Shown: positions 18,964-27,768, numbered from the stretch's first letter. The stretch: DNA of 64,000 nucleotides from JAGXLC01 sp964461045 (GCA_964461045.1 CAYWSJ010000001.1:62001-126000); one strand, 5' to 3'. Notes: generated from the letters alone by a model not told the origin. A program made the numbers and translations.

Positions 18964-19083
18964 ATAGCTAATTTAAGCTAAAATATGCAATTATGTATGA
19001 ATTGTCAATGATTTATCGGAGTTGTCATTAAAAAGTACTAGAAATCAGACAATTTACTTATCTTCTTAAAAATAATTATTCCT

Positions 19084-19617
19084 TTAAATTTGGTTTGCCT
19101 TATTTTCAAGAATGGAAATTAATTCCCGGGTAAGAATTTCCTTTTTCTCTGAGAAGTTTTGTATGTTGTTTTTTAATTGGTCAATTAATGGTTCAATTTT
19201 CTCATTGTTTAAATAATCCATTGAACTGTCAACAACAGTTAGTGCCTCAAAAGCAATTTCATAATCATGGTTTATAAATATCTCTATAAATTTTTCAGGA
19301 ATCCCGGAATAGTCCAGACCATTTTTCCAACAAGATGCTACAAGCCATGATAGTTTTTCAGAATATGTATCTTCCATATTTTCGAAAGCATATTCGATAT
19401 ATTTTACAAACTTTTCGGATTTAGTTTTTTCAAAGATTTTATTAAGTTTCTCAAGAATATCTGAATCTTCAGTATTAACAAATAATTCTATCAAATCGGG
19501 GATAAGTATTTCCAGCTTATCTTCTTTTATCTGTTCAATAGCCTTTAAAGCATTACTTTTGTTAGTACTTTTAAGTTCTTTTTTTATCTCGTTGATTTTC
19601 TGTCTATTTTCTGCCAT
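19084..19617 (-). CDS. HEAT-repeat-like cytosolic protein
   Basis: 177 residues, wholly helical by composition, with repeated helix pairs (KAIEQIKEDKLEILIPDLIELF ... NKIFEKTKSEKFVKYIEYAF ... EAFEALTVVDSS-like pattern) resembling divergent HEAT/ARM repeats. No signal peptide or catalytic motif. Probably a protein-protein adaptor. It is divergent from the lipoprotein/exported-protein cassette at 19.8 kb, separated by 179 bp, and has its own -7 box. Confidence 0.65.
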   Translation of the reverse strand: MAENRQKINEIKKELKSTNKSNALKAIEQIKEDKLEILIPDLIELFVNTEDSDILEKLNKIFEKTKSEKFVKYIEYAFENMEDTYSEKLSWLVASCWKNGLDYSGIPEKFIEIFINHDYEIAFEALTVVDSSMDYLNNEKIEPLIDQLKNNIQNFSEKKEILTRELISILENKANQI

Positions 19618-19640
19618 AATGAATTAGTTTATTTAGCTCA

Positions 19641-19648
19641 CAAAATTA
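19641..19648 (-). promoter_or_regulatory. Putative -7 element for the HEAT-like gene
   Basis: On the minus strand this reads TAATTTTG, an exact TAnnTTTG, 23 bp before the start codon. Confidence 0.45.
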
Positions 19649-19796
19649 ACACATTTCTAATTTCTTTGAATATTTTTGGCTTTTATAAAATTTGTTGTTA
19701 TTTTAGATTTCAAAATTAATTGGGAATTTTGGTAAAGTTTAAAGAAAAATTGTATTTTTATTCCATTAATCACAAAACCTAATAAATACTTTGGTT

Positions 19797-20735
19797 ATGA
19801 ATATTAAACTACTTCGACCGGTATTTGTCCTTTTTCTTGGATTCTTACTGGCTACTTCACTAGGGTGTAAAAAAGAAAAAGATAAGGAAAAAGACTCCAA
19901 AGTTAAAGAAGATGTTATCACTGTTGATTCTGTTGATACAAAATTAGTACAGGATGTAAAAGCAGTAAAAGAGATGTTTTACTCTATGCCATCTCCCCTG
20001 GAAGTGGCTATGATATTAAAACAGGCTGGAACAGAATATAACCCGGAACTTTTAAATCCGCTTGATAACAAATCAAAATATGTTACAAACAAAAGCATGG
20101 CTTTAAATCTTGGCGTATATACTACCGATTTAAGTTATTCAAGCCTTTATGACCAGACACAAACCACAATAGATTACATTAATGGGGCGAAAAAGCTTGC
20201 TGAAGGACTCGGCTTACTTAATGCAATTAACAAAAATACAATTGAACGACTGGAAGCTAACGTGAACAACCGGGATATTATTCTCAATATTATCTCTGAA
20301 ACCATAATGAATTCATCTTCCTTTTTTAAGGAAAATGACAGACAGGCAATTTCAACAATTGTTCTTGTTGGTGGTTGGATAGAAGGTTTATACATTGCCA
20401 CTCATATTGTTGATGAGGATGTGACACAGGATGATATACAAAACAATGAATTAATTGCCAGAGTAGCTGACCAGAAGCTGGCATTAAATACCATCATGAA
20501 GCTTCTGGAGAAAAACAAAGAAGATGAGAATATTCAGGATATTATGGCACAGATAGAAGATCTGAAATCTGTCTATGATAAGATAGAAATAACTTCTTCC
20601 AAAGTAGTACCCGTAACAGATACACAAACAAATGTTACAACACTGAAGTCAGAGACTACCATCTCCATGACACCTGAAACATATAATAAGTTAAAGAACA
20701 AAATTGAAGTAATCAGAAGCAATTTTATATCATAA
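19797..20735 (+). CDS. Lipoprotein of the duplicated cassette, copy 1
   Basis: 312 residues from the ATG at 19797 (an in-frame TTG lies two codons earlier). The signal peptide ends in a lipobox (ATSLGC), followed by a very charged linker. The globular part is mostly helical and shares motifs with the lipoprotein at 32318-33220: MPSP, ELLNP, LN(L/I)GVY.TDL.Y, YDQ...TTI, and GGWIE.LYI. No catalytic motif or known domain is evident. It is followed 12 bp later by a small exported protein gene, also paralogous to the neighbour of the second copy. It should sit in the periplasmic leaflet or outer membrane. Function unknown. Confidence 0.8.
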   Translation: MNIKLLRPVFVLFLGFLLATSLGCKKEKDKEKDSKVKEDVITVDSVDTKLVQDVKAVKEMFYSMPSPLEVAMILKQAGTEYNPELLNPLDNKSKYVTNKSMALNLGVYTTDLSYSSLYDQTQTTIDYINGAKKLAEGLGLLNAINKNTIERLEANVNNRDIILNIISETIMNSSSFFKENDRQAISTIVLVGGWIEGLYIATHIVDEDVTQDDIQNNELIARVADQKLALNTIMKLLEKNKEDENIQDIMAQIEDLKSVYDKIEITSSKVVPVTDTQTNVTTLKSETTISMTPETYNKLKNKIEVIRSNFIS

Positions 20736-20747
20736 AAATATCTCATT

Positions 20748-21191
20748 ATGAAGAAATTACTGTATACTATATCTGCCCTTGTTATTCTTTTAAGTTTACC
20801 TTTTACTGGTAACAGTCAGTGTAAACATTTTGCCAAGCAAGTATGTAAAAAAGAACTGACTCCTTATATCCATGATGGAAACTATAATGCAGCAATTCTT
20901 ACAGAAGGAGAGAGTGCGGAAATGTATAAAACATTCTATGCGGGACAGAATTACCGGGTTTTTATATGCAAATCAGCTACTCTGCCCAACATACATTTTC
21001 AGGTATTGGATGTGAATCGAAATGTCCTTTATGATAACAAAAGCAATGATTTTAAGTCTAAATGGGACTTTATCCCTGAATCCAGCCAACAGTTGATTAT
21101 TTCACTTAAGGTTAAAAATTCCGAAGAAAAACAGGAGGAACCTGTAAGTGGTTGTGTGGCAATTATGATTGGTATAAAAGAGAATCCATAA
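20748..21191 (+). CDS. Small exported protein of the duplicated cassette, copy 1
   Basis: 147 residues. Signal peptide (1-23, cleavage near GNSQ), then a compact beta-rich domain with four cysteines. It is related to the protein at 31875-32318: both have a Cys in the first helix, a DG/EG..A.....FY.G..YR...C core, a V.D...N.LY.N strand and a C-terminal (I/L)GIK/GFK strand, and equal length. Always placed next to the lipoprotein here, so the two likely act together in the periplasm. No known family recognised. A strong terminator follows. Confidence 0.75.
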   Translation: MKKLLYTISALVILLSLPFTGNSQCKHFAKQVCKKELTPYIHDGNYNAAILTEGESAEMYKTFYAGQNYRVFICKSATLPNIHFQVLDVNRNVLYDNKSNDFKSKWDFIPESSQQLIISLKVKNSEEKQEEPVSGCVAIMIGIKENP

Positions 21192-21220
21192 TTAATTTTC
21201 ATATTTTCTAAGAATTATAA

Positions 21221-21247
21221 AAAAGCCTGGATATCTCAGGCTTTTTT
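21221..21247 (+). terminator. Rho-independent terminator after cassette copy 1
   Basis: AAAAGCCTG (21221-21229) pairs with CAGGCTTTT (21237-21245), followed by T's. It sits between convergent genes and may work in both directions, ending uvrA as well. Confidence 0.85.
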
Positions 21248-24060
21248 TATGTGATCTTTTCAGGAAGTTTTTCTTTTAAAAACCTGCCTGTATAGGAATC
21301 TGATTTCATAGAAACTGTCTCCGGTGTTCCTTCTGCAATAATAGTTCCTCCATTCTCACCACCCTCTTTTCCCAAATCAATCACCCAATCTGCACATTTA
21401 ATAATTTCCATGTTGTGCTCTATAATAATAACAGTATGTCCTTTTCTTATCAGTTCATTAAATGCTTTCAACAAGTTGCTGATGTCATGATAATGCAGAC
21501 CTGTGGAGGGCTCATCAAATAGAAATATTGTGTTTGCATTTTTATTATCTAAACTTATAAAATAAGCTAATTTTATTCGCTGACTCTCGCCTCCGCTCAA
21601 TGTGCTTGAAGGTTGCCCAAGTTTTAAATACCCAAGACCTACAGATTGAAGAACTTTTAGTTTTTTGACAATTTTCTTATTAAAACTGTCATTGTCTGAC
21701 TCAAAAAACTCAATAGCTTCATTGATCGTCATTTCAAGTACATCATAAATACTTTTTCCACTGTATTTTACTTCCAGAACTTCATCTTTAAAACGTTTGC
21801 CATTGCAGACTTCACACTTTAAAGTGACATCCGGCATAAACTGCATCTCTACCTTTATCGTTCCTTCTCCCTGGCACTCTTCACACCTTCCGCCTGCTGT
21901 GTTAAATGAAAAATGTGAAGGCTTTAAATTATTAATTTTCGCAGCCTGGCAGGAAGCAAATAGTTTTCTTATCTCGTCATAAGCTTTTATATACGTCACA
22001 GGATTTGAACGGGAAGATTTCCCTATTGGATTTTGATCGACATATTCTACGCTATGAAGAAGGTCAAGATCTCCTCTTAAATCATCATATTTCCCCGGCC
22101 TTTGCCCTGTGCTCTTATAATAACGACTTAATAAGGGGAATAAAATATTTTTAATAAGTGATGATTTCCCGGAACCACTTACACCAGTTATCAGTGTCAT
22201 AATATTTAACGGAAACTTTACATCAATTCCTTTTAAATTATTCTCTCTTGCTCCGGTTATTTCAATATAATTATTCCATTTTCTCCTCTGAGCAGGTACA
22301 GAGATAAATTCAACATCAGACAAGTATTGTCCTGTATAACTTTCTCTACATTCTTTTATCTCATCCTGCGTTCCCTGAAAGACAACTTCCCCCCCCAGTC
22401 TTCCGGCATCGGGTCCAAGATCTATGATCTGATCAGCCGAGCGGATAATGTCTTCATCATGTTCTACAACAATCACTGAATTACCTATTTTTTGCAGGTG
22501 TTTCAGAACATCAATTAATTTTTCATTGTCCCTCGGATGTAAACCAATGCTTGGTTCATCAAGTATATACATTGATCCGACCAGGCTGCTGCCTAAAGAA
22601 GTGGCAAGGTTTATCCGCTGCGATTCACCTCCTGAAAGGGTAGAGGAGAGCCTGTTAAGAGTCAGATAATTCAAACCAACATTATTCAGGAAACTTAACC
22701 TGCTTTTTATTTCTGAAAGAATCCGCTCAGCTATTTGCTGGTCATGCTCATCAAGTTGTAATTCTAAAAAAAACTCATAAAGCTTATCAACAGGCATCAG
22801 AACTAGTTCAGTAAGAGATTTTCCACCAACTTTAACATATGCAGCTTCCTTCTTTAGCCTGGTTCCCTGGCATTCTGTACAGGTTGTCTTTCCCCGGTAA
22901 CGTGAAAGCATAACCCTGTATTGGATTTTATACTTCTTTTTTTCAAGGTATTTAAAAAACCGGTCCAAACCATAAAAATGTTCATTTCCTCTCCATAAAA
23001 GTTCCTTTTCATCTTCTGACAGATCATAAAAAGGTTTATGTATCGGAAAATTAAACTTGTGAGCATTGGCTATAAGTAAATTTTTCCACTCTTGCATCTT
23101 TTCTCCTCTCCAGCAGGCTATTGCGTCTTCATAAATAGAAAGGCGCTTATCAGGAACTACAAGATCTTCGTCGATTCCTATTATTTTTCCGTATCCTTCG
23201 CATTTTGGACAAGCTCCCAGGGGATTATTGAAACTGAACATGTGAACACTTGGTTCTTCAAACTCAATTCCATCTGCCTCAAATTTATTGGAGAAAGTTT
23301 TTACCTTGTCAGGATTATCAGCGGAACGGACGATACAAGTTCCATAACCTTCCGAAAATGCAATCTCCGCGGAGTCAGCATACCGGGCTCTTGAATCTTC
23401 AGTATCCTTAATTTTTAATCGGTCGATAACTATATTTACATCATCTACAGGTTTTATATTAAAATTCGCAGACGAAAGATCCTTGGTTTTCCATATCTTA
23501 TTGTTGATCTCAACACGTGTAATACCCTCGTATTCCCATAACTGAAGATGTTCTTCAAGGGTGGCTTTTTTGTTTTTTAAGGGAGCAAGCAACAAAACCT
23601 TTTCATTTTCAGGCAAAGAAACCAAAAAATCAACTACATCAGTGATGGTATCCTTTTTGACCATTTTACCCGATTTTGGCGAATATGTTTTACCAATCCT
23701 TGCATATAACAATTTTAGATAATCATAGATCTCAGTTGATGTTCCTACAGTAGAACGCGGATTTCTTGTGTTTACCTTTTGTTCTATTGCTATTGCAGGT
23801 GGAAGTCCGTGAATATAATCAACATCAGGTTTTTCTATTCGTCCTAAAAACTGGCGGGCATAAGATGACAAACTTTCAACATATCTGCGCTGTCCTTCTG
23901 CATAAAGCGTATCAAATGCCAACGATGATTTTCCTGAACCGGAAACCCCGGTAACAACAATAAATTTATCCCTGGGAAGGCTCAGATCTATATTTTTTAA
24001 ATTATGAACTTTCGCTCCATCTATTATAATATGAGAATTATCTTTGTTTTGGTTTGGCAT
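21247..24060 (-). CDS. uvrA: Excinuclease ABC subunit A
   Basis: 937 residues, the usual length. UvrA dimers recognise bulky DNA lesions and load UvrB for nucleotide excision repair. Two ABC ATPase modules are visible: Walker A GVSGSGKSS near residue 38 and again near 630; LSGGESQR signatures in both; and zinc modules CPKCEGYG ... CTECQGTR and CEECQGEG ... CEVCNGKR. The N-terminal HNLKNIDLSLPRDK and the YARQFLGRIEKPDVD segment are family hallmarks. All motifs are intact. It has its own -7 box and stands alone; uvrB and uvrC are not in the window. Confidence 0.97.
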   Translation of the reverse strand: MPNQNKDNSHIIIDGAKVHNLKNIDLSLPRDKFIVVTGVSGSGKSSLAFDTLYAEGQRRYVESLSSYARQFLGRIEKPDVDYIHGLPPAIAIEQKVNTRNPRSTVGTSTEIYDYLKLLYARIGKTYSPKSGKMVKKDTITDVVDFLVSLPENEKVLLLAPLKNKKATLEEHLQLWEYEGITRVEINNKIWKTKDLSSANFNIKPVDDVNIVIDRLKIKDTEDSRARYADSAEIAFSEGYGTCIVRSADNPDKVKTFSNKFEADGIEFEEPSVHMFSFNNPLGACPKCEGYGKIIGIDEDLVVPDKRLSIYEDAIACWRGEKMQEWKNLLIANAHKFNFPIHKPFYDLSEDEKELLWRGNEHFYGLDRFFKYLEKKKYKIQYRVMLSRYRGKTTCTECQGTRLKKEAAYVKVGGKSLTELVLMPVDKLYEFFLELQLDEHDQQIAERILSEIKSRLSFLNNVGLNYLTLNRLSSTLSGGESQRINLATSLGSSLVGSMYILDEPSIGLHPRDNEKLIDVLKHLQKIGNSVIVVEHDEDIIRSADQIIDLGPDAGRLGGEVVFQGTQDEIKECRESYTGQYLSDVEFISVPAQRRKWNNYIEITGARENNLKGIDVKFPLNIMTLITGVSGSGKSSLIKNILFPLLSRYYKSTGQRPGKYDDLRGDLDLLHSVEYVDQNPIGKSSRSNPVTYIKAYDEIRKLFASCQAAKINNLKPSHFSFNTAGGRCEECQGEGTIKVEMQFMPDVTLKCEVCNGKRFKDEVLEVKYSGKSIYDVLEMTINEAIEFFESDNDSFNKKIVKKLKVLQSVGLGYLKLGQPSSTLSGGESQRIKLAYFISLDNKNANTIFLFDEPSTGLHYHDISNLLKAFNELIRKGHTVIIIEHNMEIIKCADWVIDLGKEGGENGGTIIAEGTPETVSMKSDSYTGRFLKEKLPEKIT

Positions 24061-24085
24061 AAAAATTGAAATTTATATAACGACT

Positions 24086-24093
24086 CAAAATTA
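24086..24093 (-). promoter_or_regulatory. Putative -7 element for uvrA
   Basis: Minus-strand TAATTTTG, exact TAnnTTTG, 25 bp before the uvrA ATG. No LexA-like palindrome was noticed. Confidence 0.45.
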
Positions 24094-24164
24094 GAAATGT
24101 TTTTTTAATTTTGATATTTGAAAATTTTTTATTTATTTGCAATTAATATTTAAAAAACACTAAA

Positions 24165-24215
24165 AAGGAGGATTGCTTATAGAAACACTATTACCCTGAA
24201 CCAAATCTAAGGAGG
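24165..24215 (+). promoter_or_regulatory. Two strong Shine-Dalgarno-like sites in the sigma-factor leader
   Basis: AAGGAGG at 24209-24215 lies 6 nt before the GTG at 24222 and fixes that start. A second near-identical AAGGAGG at 24165-24171 lies 51 nt before the GTG, with no good start codon at the right distance (a TTG at 24173 is too close). Strong SD sites are rare in this window, so two in one leader stand out. Confidence 0.6.
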
Positions 24216-24221
24216 TTTACT

Positions 24222-24812
24222 GTGGTAACAAAAGAATATAGTGATCAGGAACTCGTTCGTCAATATTTGAACGGTGAGCAATCTAGTATAGAAAAACTCA
24301 TCCGCAAATACAAGGACAAGGTGTATACTTATATTTTGCTTATGGTTAAAAACGAACACCTTGCCCAGGATATTTTCCAGGAAACATTTATTAAAGTAAT
24401 TAAATCCCTGCACAAAGGTAAGTACCAGGAAAGCGGGAAATTTGTTTCATGGGTGATACGAATTGCCCACAACTTAATAATTGACCATTTCAGGAAGAAT
24501 AAACAAACAAGGTTTTACTCTAATGATGATTATGAAATGGATATCTTTAATTCTAAAAAGTTTTCTGATAAAACCATTGAAGATGATATTGTTAAGGATC
24601 AAATTGTGAATGATGTCAAAAAGCTAATTGAATATCTACCTGAAGAACAAAAAGAAGTGGTACTGCTAAGACATTACGGAGGGTTAAGCTTTAAAGAAAT
24701 TGCTGAACAAACTGGTGTTAGTATCAATACTGCATTGGGTAGAATGAGATATGCCCTGATAAATCTGAGAAAACTTATAGATGACAAAAATCTGAATCTT
24801 AATGTTATCTGA
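24222..24812 (+). CDS. ECF-type RNA polymerase sigma factor
   Basis: 196 residues, GTG start supported by an ideal SD. Region 2 (about 10-80: LIRKYKDKVYTYILLMV, LAQDIFQETFIKV, FVSWVIRIAHNLIIDHFRK) and region 4 (about 130-180: LPEEQKEVVLLRHYGGLSFKEIAEQTGVSINTALGRM) are both complete. It should direct RNA polymerase to a specific set of promoters. No FecR-like or zinc-finger anti-sigma gene follows; instead a small acidic protein lies 132 bp downstream. This type of unlinked ECF factor is common in Bacteroidota and may have a broad role. Confidence 0.93.
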   Translation: MVTKEYSDQELVRQYLNGEQSSIEKLIRKYKDKVYTYILLMVKNEHLAQDIFQETFIKVIKSLHKGKYQESGKFVSWVIRIAHNLIIDHFRKNKQTRFYSNDDYEMDIFNSKKFSDKTIEDDIVKDQIVNDVKKLIEYLPEEQKEVVLLRHYGGLSFKEIAEQTGVSINTALGRMRYALINLRKLIDDKNLNLNVI

Positions 24813-24866
24813 TTTAAATTTTATCATTTAACAAATATAAGTTAAACTATAAATGTAAATATTTTC

Positions 24867-24894
24867 AAGCCCCGGTTTTTTCTAATCGGGGCTT
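24867..24894. terminator. GC-rich hairpin after the sigma-factor gene
   Basis: AAGCCCCG (24867-24874) and CGGGGCTT (24887-24894) form a perfect 8-bp stem with a 12-nt T-rich loop. No T-run follows, so it could be a weak terminator or an mRNA-stabilising hairpin between the sigma gene and the small downstream gene. Confidence 0.45.
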
Positions 24895-24944
24895 AAGAAT
24901 TACGGAGTATTAAGCCTTCTCTTATATCCGGCTTATATATTAAC

Positions 24945-25244
24945 ATGAATACATATCACCGTTTGTTAAAATTTGTTAATTTTTATAACAATAATTATTT
25001 CATTAAGCACGTTTTGAGAACAATCAATACGATAAAAAATGTGCTTATGAAACACACCTCTACACATCAGTTCTCCGGTGAGGACGCCTTATCTCTAAAT
25101 TACAATCCCGAAAAGGATGAATTTAAAGATATAGATGAATTTTCTGCTATCTTTCATGGTTTAGACGACTGTTTTGAAGTGGATGATTCAATAACAAAAA
25201 AAATCATGGAATTTGCGAAAAGTTATCCTCAGGCAGGGAACTAA
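24945..25244 (+). CDS. Small acidic protein downstream of the sigma factor
   Basis: Up to 99 residues. The first 34 are basic and Asn/Tyr-rich and may be untranslated; the Met at 25047 would give a 65-residue acidic protein (KDEFKDIDEFSAIFHGLDDCFEVDDSITKKIMEFAKSYP). Small acidic proteins ending in such a helical V...I..KI..FAKS tail often follow ECF sigma genes in Bacteroidota. A regulatory role on the sigma factor is conceivable but unproven. No membrane segment. A clear terminator follows at once, which supports it as a real gene. Confidence 0.55.
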   Translation: MNTYHRLLKFVNFYNNNYFIKHVLRTINTIKNVLMKHTSTHQFSGEDALSLNYNPEKDEFKDIDEFSAIFHGLDDCFEVDDSITKKIMEFAKSYPQAGN

Positions 25245-25250
25245 AATAAC

Positions 25251-25281
25251 AAAGGGTCTTCTAAAGGCCCTTTTTTATTTT
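25251..25281 (+). terminator. Rho-independent terminator
   Basis: AAAGGGTCT (25251-25259) pairs with AGGCCCTTT (25265-25273, one G-T pair), followed by a T-rich tract. It ends the small acidic protein gene and overlaps the end of rsmE. Confidence 0.8.
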
Positions 25282-25979
25282 TCATTTATGAGATTAATGG
25301 TGTGACAAGCAACTATCCCTGCTGTTTCTGTTCTTAGCCTGCTTTCACCCAGGCTTACAGGTTGAAAAGAATTATTTAATGCCAGCTCTTTTTCTTCTTC
25401 GCTGTAATCTCCTTCAGGCCCGATTAGTATTGTTGCGTTTTTTCCTTTAATATATAGATTTTTTAAATGAGTTTTCTTTTGCTCATCACAAATAGCTATA
25501 AATTTCTTTCCCTGGATATTTTTACCTATAAAATCATTGAAATTAACTAACCCGTTAATTTTAGGTAAATAAGCTTTCATTGATTGTTTTAATGCGGCTA
25601 TAACCACTCTTTGAAAACGATCTTGTTTGATATTACTTCTTTCTGAAAACCTGCAATTTATAAAAGTAAATTCATCTATACCTATTTCTGTGCACTTTTC
25701 AAGAAACCACTCAGTGCGTTTTATATTTTTTGTGGGAGCAATGGCCAGATGCAAATAGAATTCTTTTTTACCATATTCAGAAAACGACTCAAGAACCTGG
25801 ACTTCACATTTTTTGGGATCCGGTATAGTAATTTGCGTTTTGTACAAATTGCCTTTTCCATCAGTCAGGTATACAACATCGCCTTTTTTAAGTCTTAATA
25901 CTTTTATGCAATGCTTTGATTCCTCAAAGGATAAGATATATTTGTCAGATTCTAAACCCGGAATGTAAAATAATTGCAT
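25275..25979 (-). CDS. rsmE: 16S rRNA (uracil1498-N3)-methyltransferase
   Basis: 234 residues, normal for RsmE, a SPOUT-class enzyme that methylates N3 of U1498 in 16S rRNA using SAM. An N-terminal PUA-like domain (HCIKVLRLKKGDVVYLTDGKG) is followed by the SPOUT knot: ATILIGPEGDYSEEE and SLGESRLRTETAG, the SAM-binding deep-knot motifs. Divergent from the phosphoesterase gene with overlapping promoter elements. Confidence 0.95.
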   Translation of the reverse strand: MQLFYIPGLESDKYILSFEESKHCIKVLRLKKGDVVYLTDGKGNLYKTQITIPDPKKCEVQVLESFSEYGKKEFYLHLAIAPTKNIKRTEWFLEKCTEIGIDEFTFINCRFSERSNIKQDRFQRVVIAALKQSMKAYLPKINGLVNFNDFIGKNIQGKKFIAICDEQKKTHLKNLYIKGKNATILIGPEGDYSEEEKELALNNSFQPVSLGESRLRTETAGIVACHTINLINEK

Positions 25980-25989
25980 AAGAATTCAC

Positions 25990-25997
25990 TATTTTTG
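25990..25997 (+). promoter_or_regulatory. Putative -7 element for the phosphoesterase gene
   Basis: TATTTTTG, exact TAnnTTTG, 36 bp before the ATG at 26034. It is separated by one base from the opposing rsmE -7 element. Confidence 0.45.
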
Positions 25998-25998
25998 G

Positions 25999-26029
25999 CA
26001 AATTTACAGATTGTTGGATGAAAAAACAA
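25999..26029 (-). promoter_or_regulatory. Promoter for rsmE (-33 TTG, -7 TAAATTTG)
   Basis: On the minus strand TTG (26029-26027), 20 bp, then TAAATTTG (26006-25999), 19 bp before the rsmE ATG. Both elements and the spacing fit the Bacteroidota consensus. Confidence 0.55.
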
Positions 26030-26033
26030 CGGA

Positions 26034-26543
26034 ATGAAACGAATTGGGCTACTATCAGATACTCACGGATATATTGATCAAAGAACTCTTGAATTCTTCA
26101 ATTCAGTTGATGAAATTTGGCATGCAGGAGATATTGGATCAATGAAAATTGCAGAGCAACTTAAGAATATAAAACCACTGAGAGCAGTCTATGGAAATAT
26201 TGATGATACCTCAATCAGAAATACATATCCGGAAAAATTGTTTTTTACAGTAGAACAATGTAATATATTTATGACACATATTGGCGGATACCCGGGCAAA
26301 TACAGTTCCGGTATTTTATCTGAACTGAAAGAAAAAAAGCCGGACCTGTTTATTTGCGGACATTCTCACATATTAAAAGTTCAGTATGATCCAAAATTGA
26401 AAATAATGCATTTAAATCCCGGGGCAGCTGGCAGGCAGGGGTTTCACCTGGTACGCACAGCACTTAAATTTAATATCAATAAGAACAAAATAGAGGAATT
26501 GGAAGTTTTTGAAATTGATCCTCGCAAAAAATCTGGTGTATGA
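26034..26543 (+). CDS. YfcE/MJ0936-type metallophosphoesterase
   Basis: 169 residues, calcineurin-like fold with all metal ligands: Asp9 and His11 (SDTHG), Asp33 (AGDIG), Asn55 (YGNID), His82 (THIGG), and His110/His112 (GHSH). Relatives are small manganese-dependent phosphodiesterases active in vitro on cyclic and artificial phosphodiesters; the natural substrate is uncertain. The stop overlaps the start of the next gene in ATGA, so the two are translationally coupled. Confidence 0.93.
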   Translation: MKRIGLLSDTHGYIDQRTLEFFNSVDEIWHAGDIGSMKIAEQLKNIKPLRAVYGNIDDTSIRNTYPEKLFFTVEQCNIFMTHIGGYPGKYSSGILSELKEKKPDLFICGHSHILKVQYDPKLKIMHLNPGAAGRQGFHLVRTALKFNINKNKIEELEVFEIDPRKKSGV

Positions 26544-27691
26544 AACAAACAATGATAGCGAAAACTTTTTACGGCCTGGAAAATGTACTGGCCAGTGAAC
26601 TTGAAAACATCGGTGCCGATAACATTCAGATCCTTAATCGTGCTGTTGAGTTTGATGGAGATAAGGAACTATTATACAAAGCAAATCTCTATTTGAGGAC
26701 AGCTTTAAGAATAATAGTCCCGGTATTTAAATTCAGAGCTCAAAATTATGACGAACTATATGAATCTGCATTGCAGTTAAACTGGAATAAAATACTCACC
26801 CCGGAAGATACTTTCTTTATTGATGCAGTGGTCTTCTCAAAGCTTTTTACTCATTCTCATTATGCTGCTCTCCGGTTAAAGGATGCTATAGCAGATCGTT
26901 TTTTTAAGAAATTTAACAAAAGACCTTCAGTTAGTAAAGAAAGTCCGGATTATGTTTTTAATTTGCATATTACCAATAATCAATGTACTATTTCTCTTGA
27001 CAGCTCAGGAGAATCCTTGCATAAACGCGGATACAAACTCAAAAATGTAAAAGCTCCTCTGAATGAAGTACTCGCTGCCGGACTAATAAAACTATCAGGG
27101 TGGGATAAAATGCAAACATTAATTGACCCTATGTGTGGATCAGGGACTATACCCATTGAAGCAAATTTAATCAGCAATAAAATCCCCCCGGGAATTTTCA
27201 GAAAAGAATTTGGTTTTCAAAAATGGCATACGTTTGATCAGGATCTTTGGAAAAAAATAGTGCGCAAGACTAATAAAGAGGTTTATACTTCAACAAAAAT
27301 CATTGGGAGAGATGTATCCGAAAAAGCAGTTGATATTTCTAAAATAAACGCTGAAAATGCTTTTAATAAACAAAACATTGATTTTGCTGTTCAATCTTTG
27401 GAGCTTTTTAACCCTCCTGAAAATTATAATGGGATGGTTATTATGAATCCTCCTTATGATAAAAAGATGAAAAAAAGGGATATTGAATTGTTTTATAAAG
27501 AAATAGGAGATGTATTGAAGAAAAAATATGAAGGCTACATGGTTTGGGTATTCAGTTATAATAAAGAGGCTATGAAACAAATTGGTCTGCGGCCAACAGA
27601 AAAGCACACATTATACAATGGACCATTGAAATGCAGTTTTTATTGTTATCCTATTTTTAGAGGTAGTTTACGCCAAAGAAAACTTGTTTAA
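26540..27691 (+). CDS. THUMP-domain class I rRNA methyltransferase (RlmL-like)
   Basis: 383 residues: an N-terminal THUMP RNA-binding domain (about 5-160), then a Rossmann methyltransferase with the SAM motif DPMCGSGTIPIEA and the amino-methylating motif NPPYD. This matches the N-terminal half of E. coli RlmKL, which makes m2G2445 in 23S rRNA, and the stand-alone YpsC-type enzymes. Guanine-N2 methylation of 23S rRNA is the probable reaction; the exact base is inferred. Coupled by a 4-bp overlap to the phosphoesterase. Confidence 0.9.
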   Translation: MKQTMIAKTFYGLENVLASELENIGADNIQILNRAVEFDGDKELLYKANLYLRTALRIIVPVFKFRAQNYDELYESALQLNWNKILTPEDTFFIDAVVFSKLFTHSHYAALRLKDAIADRFFKKFNKRPSVSKESPDYVFNLHITNNQCTISLDSSGESLHKRGYKLKNVKAPLNEVLAAGLIKLSGWDKMQTLIDPMCGSGTIPIEANLISNKIPPGIFRKEFGFQKWHTFDQDLWKKIVRKTNKEVYTSTKIIGRDVSEKAVDISKINAENAFNKQNIDFAVQSLELFNPPENYNGMVIMNPPYDKKMKKRDIELFYKEIGDVLKKKYEGYMVWVFSYNKEAMKQIGLRPTEKHTLYNGPLKCSFYCYPIFRGSLRQRKLV

Positions 27692-27768
27692 CTTTAATTT
27701 TGTGTGTATATTTAACCTTTAGTTATTCAAAAATATGGTTAAGAATAAATTTATTGCCAATAAATTTT

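Noticed and set aside
24173..24199. Possible leader peptide (TTG start, 8 codons) after the first SD of the sigma-factor leader
   Set aside because: The SD is only one base from the TTG, too close for initiation, and the peptide shows no attenuation-like run of codons.
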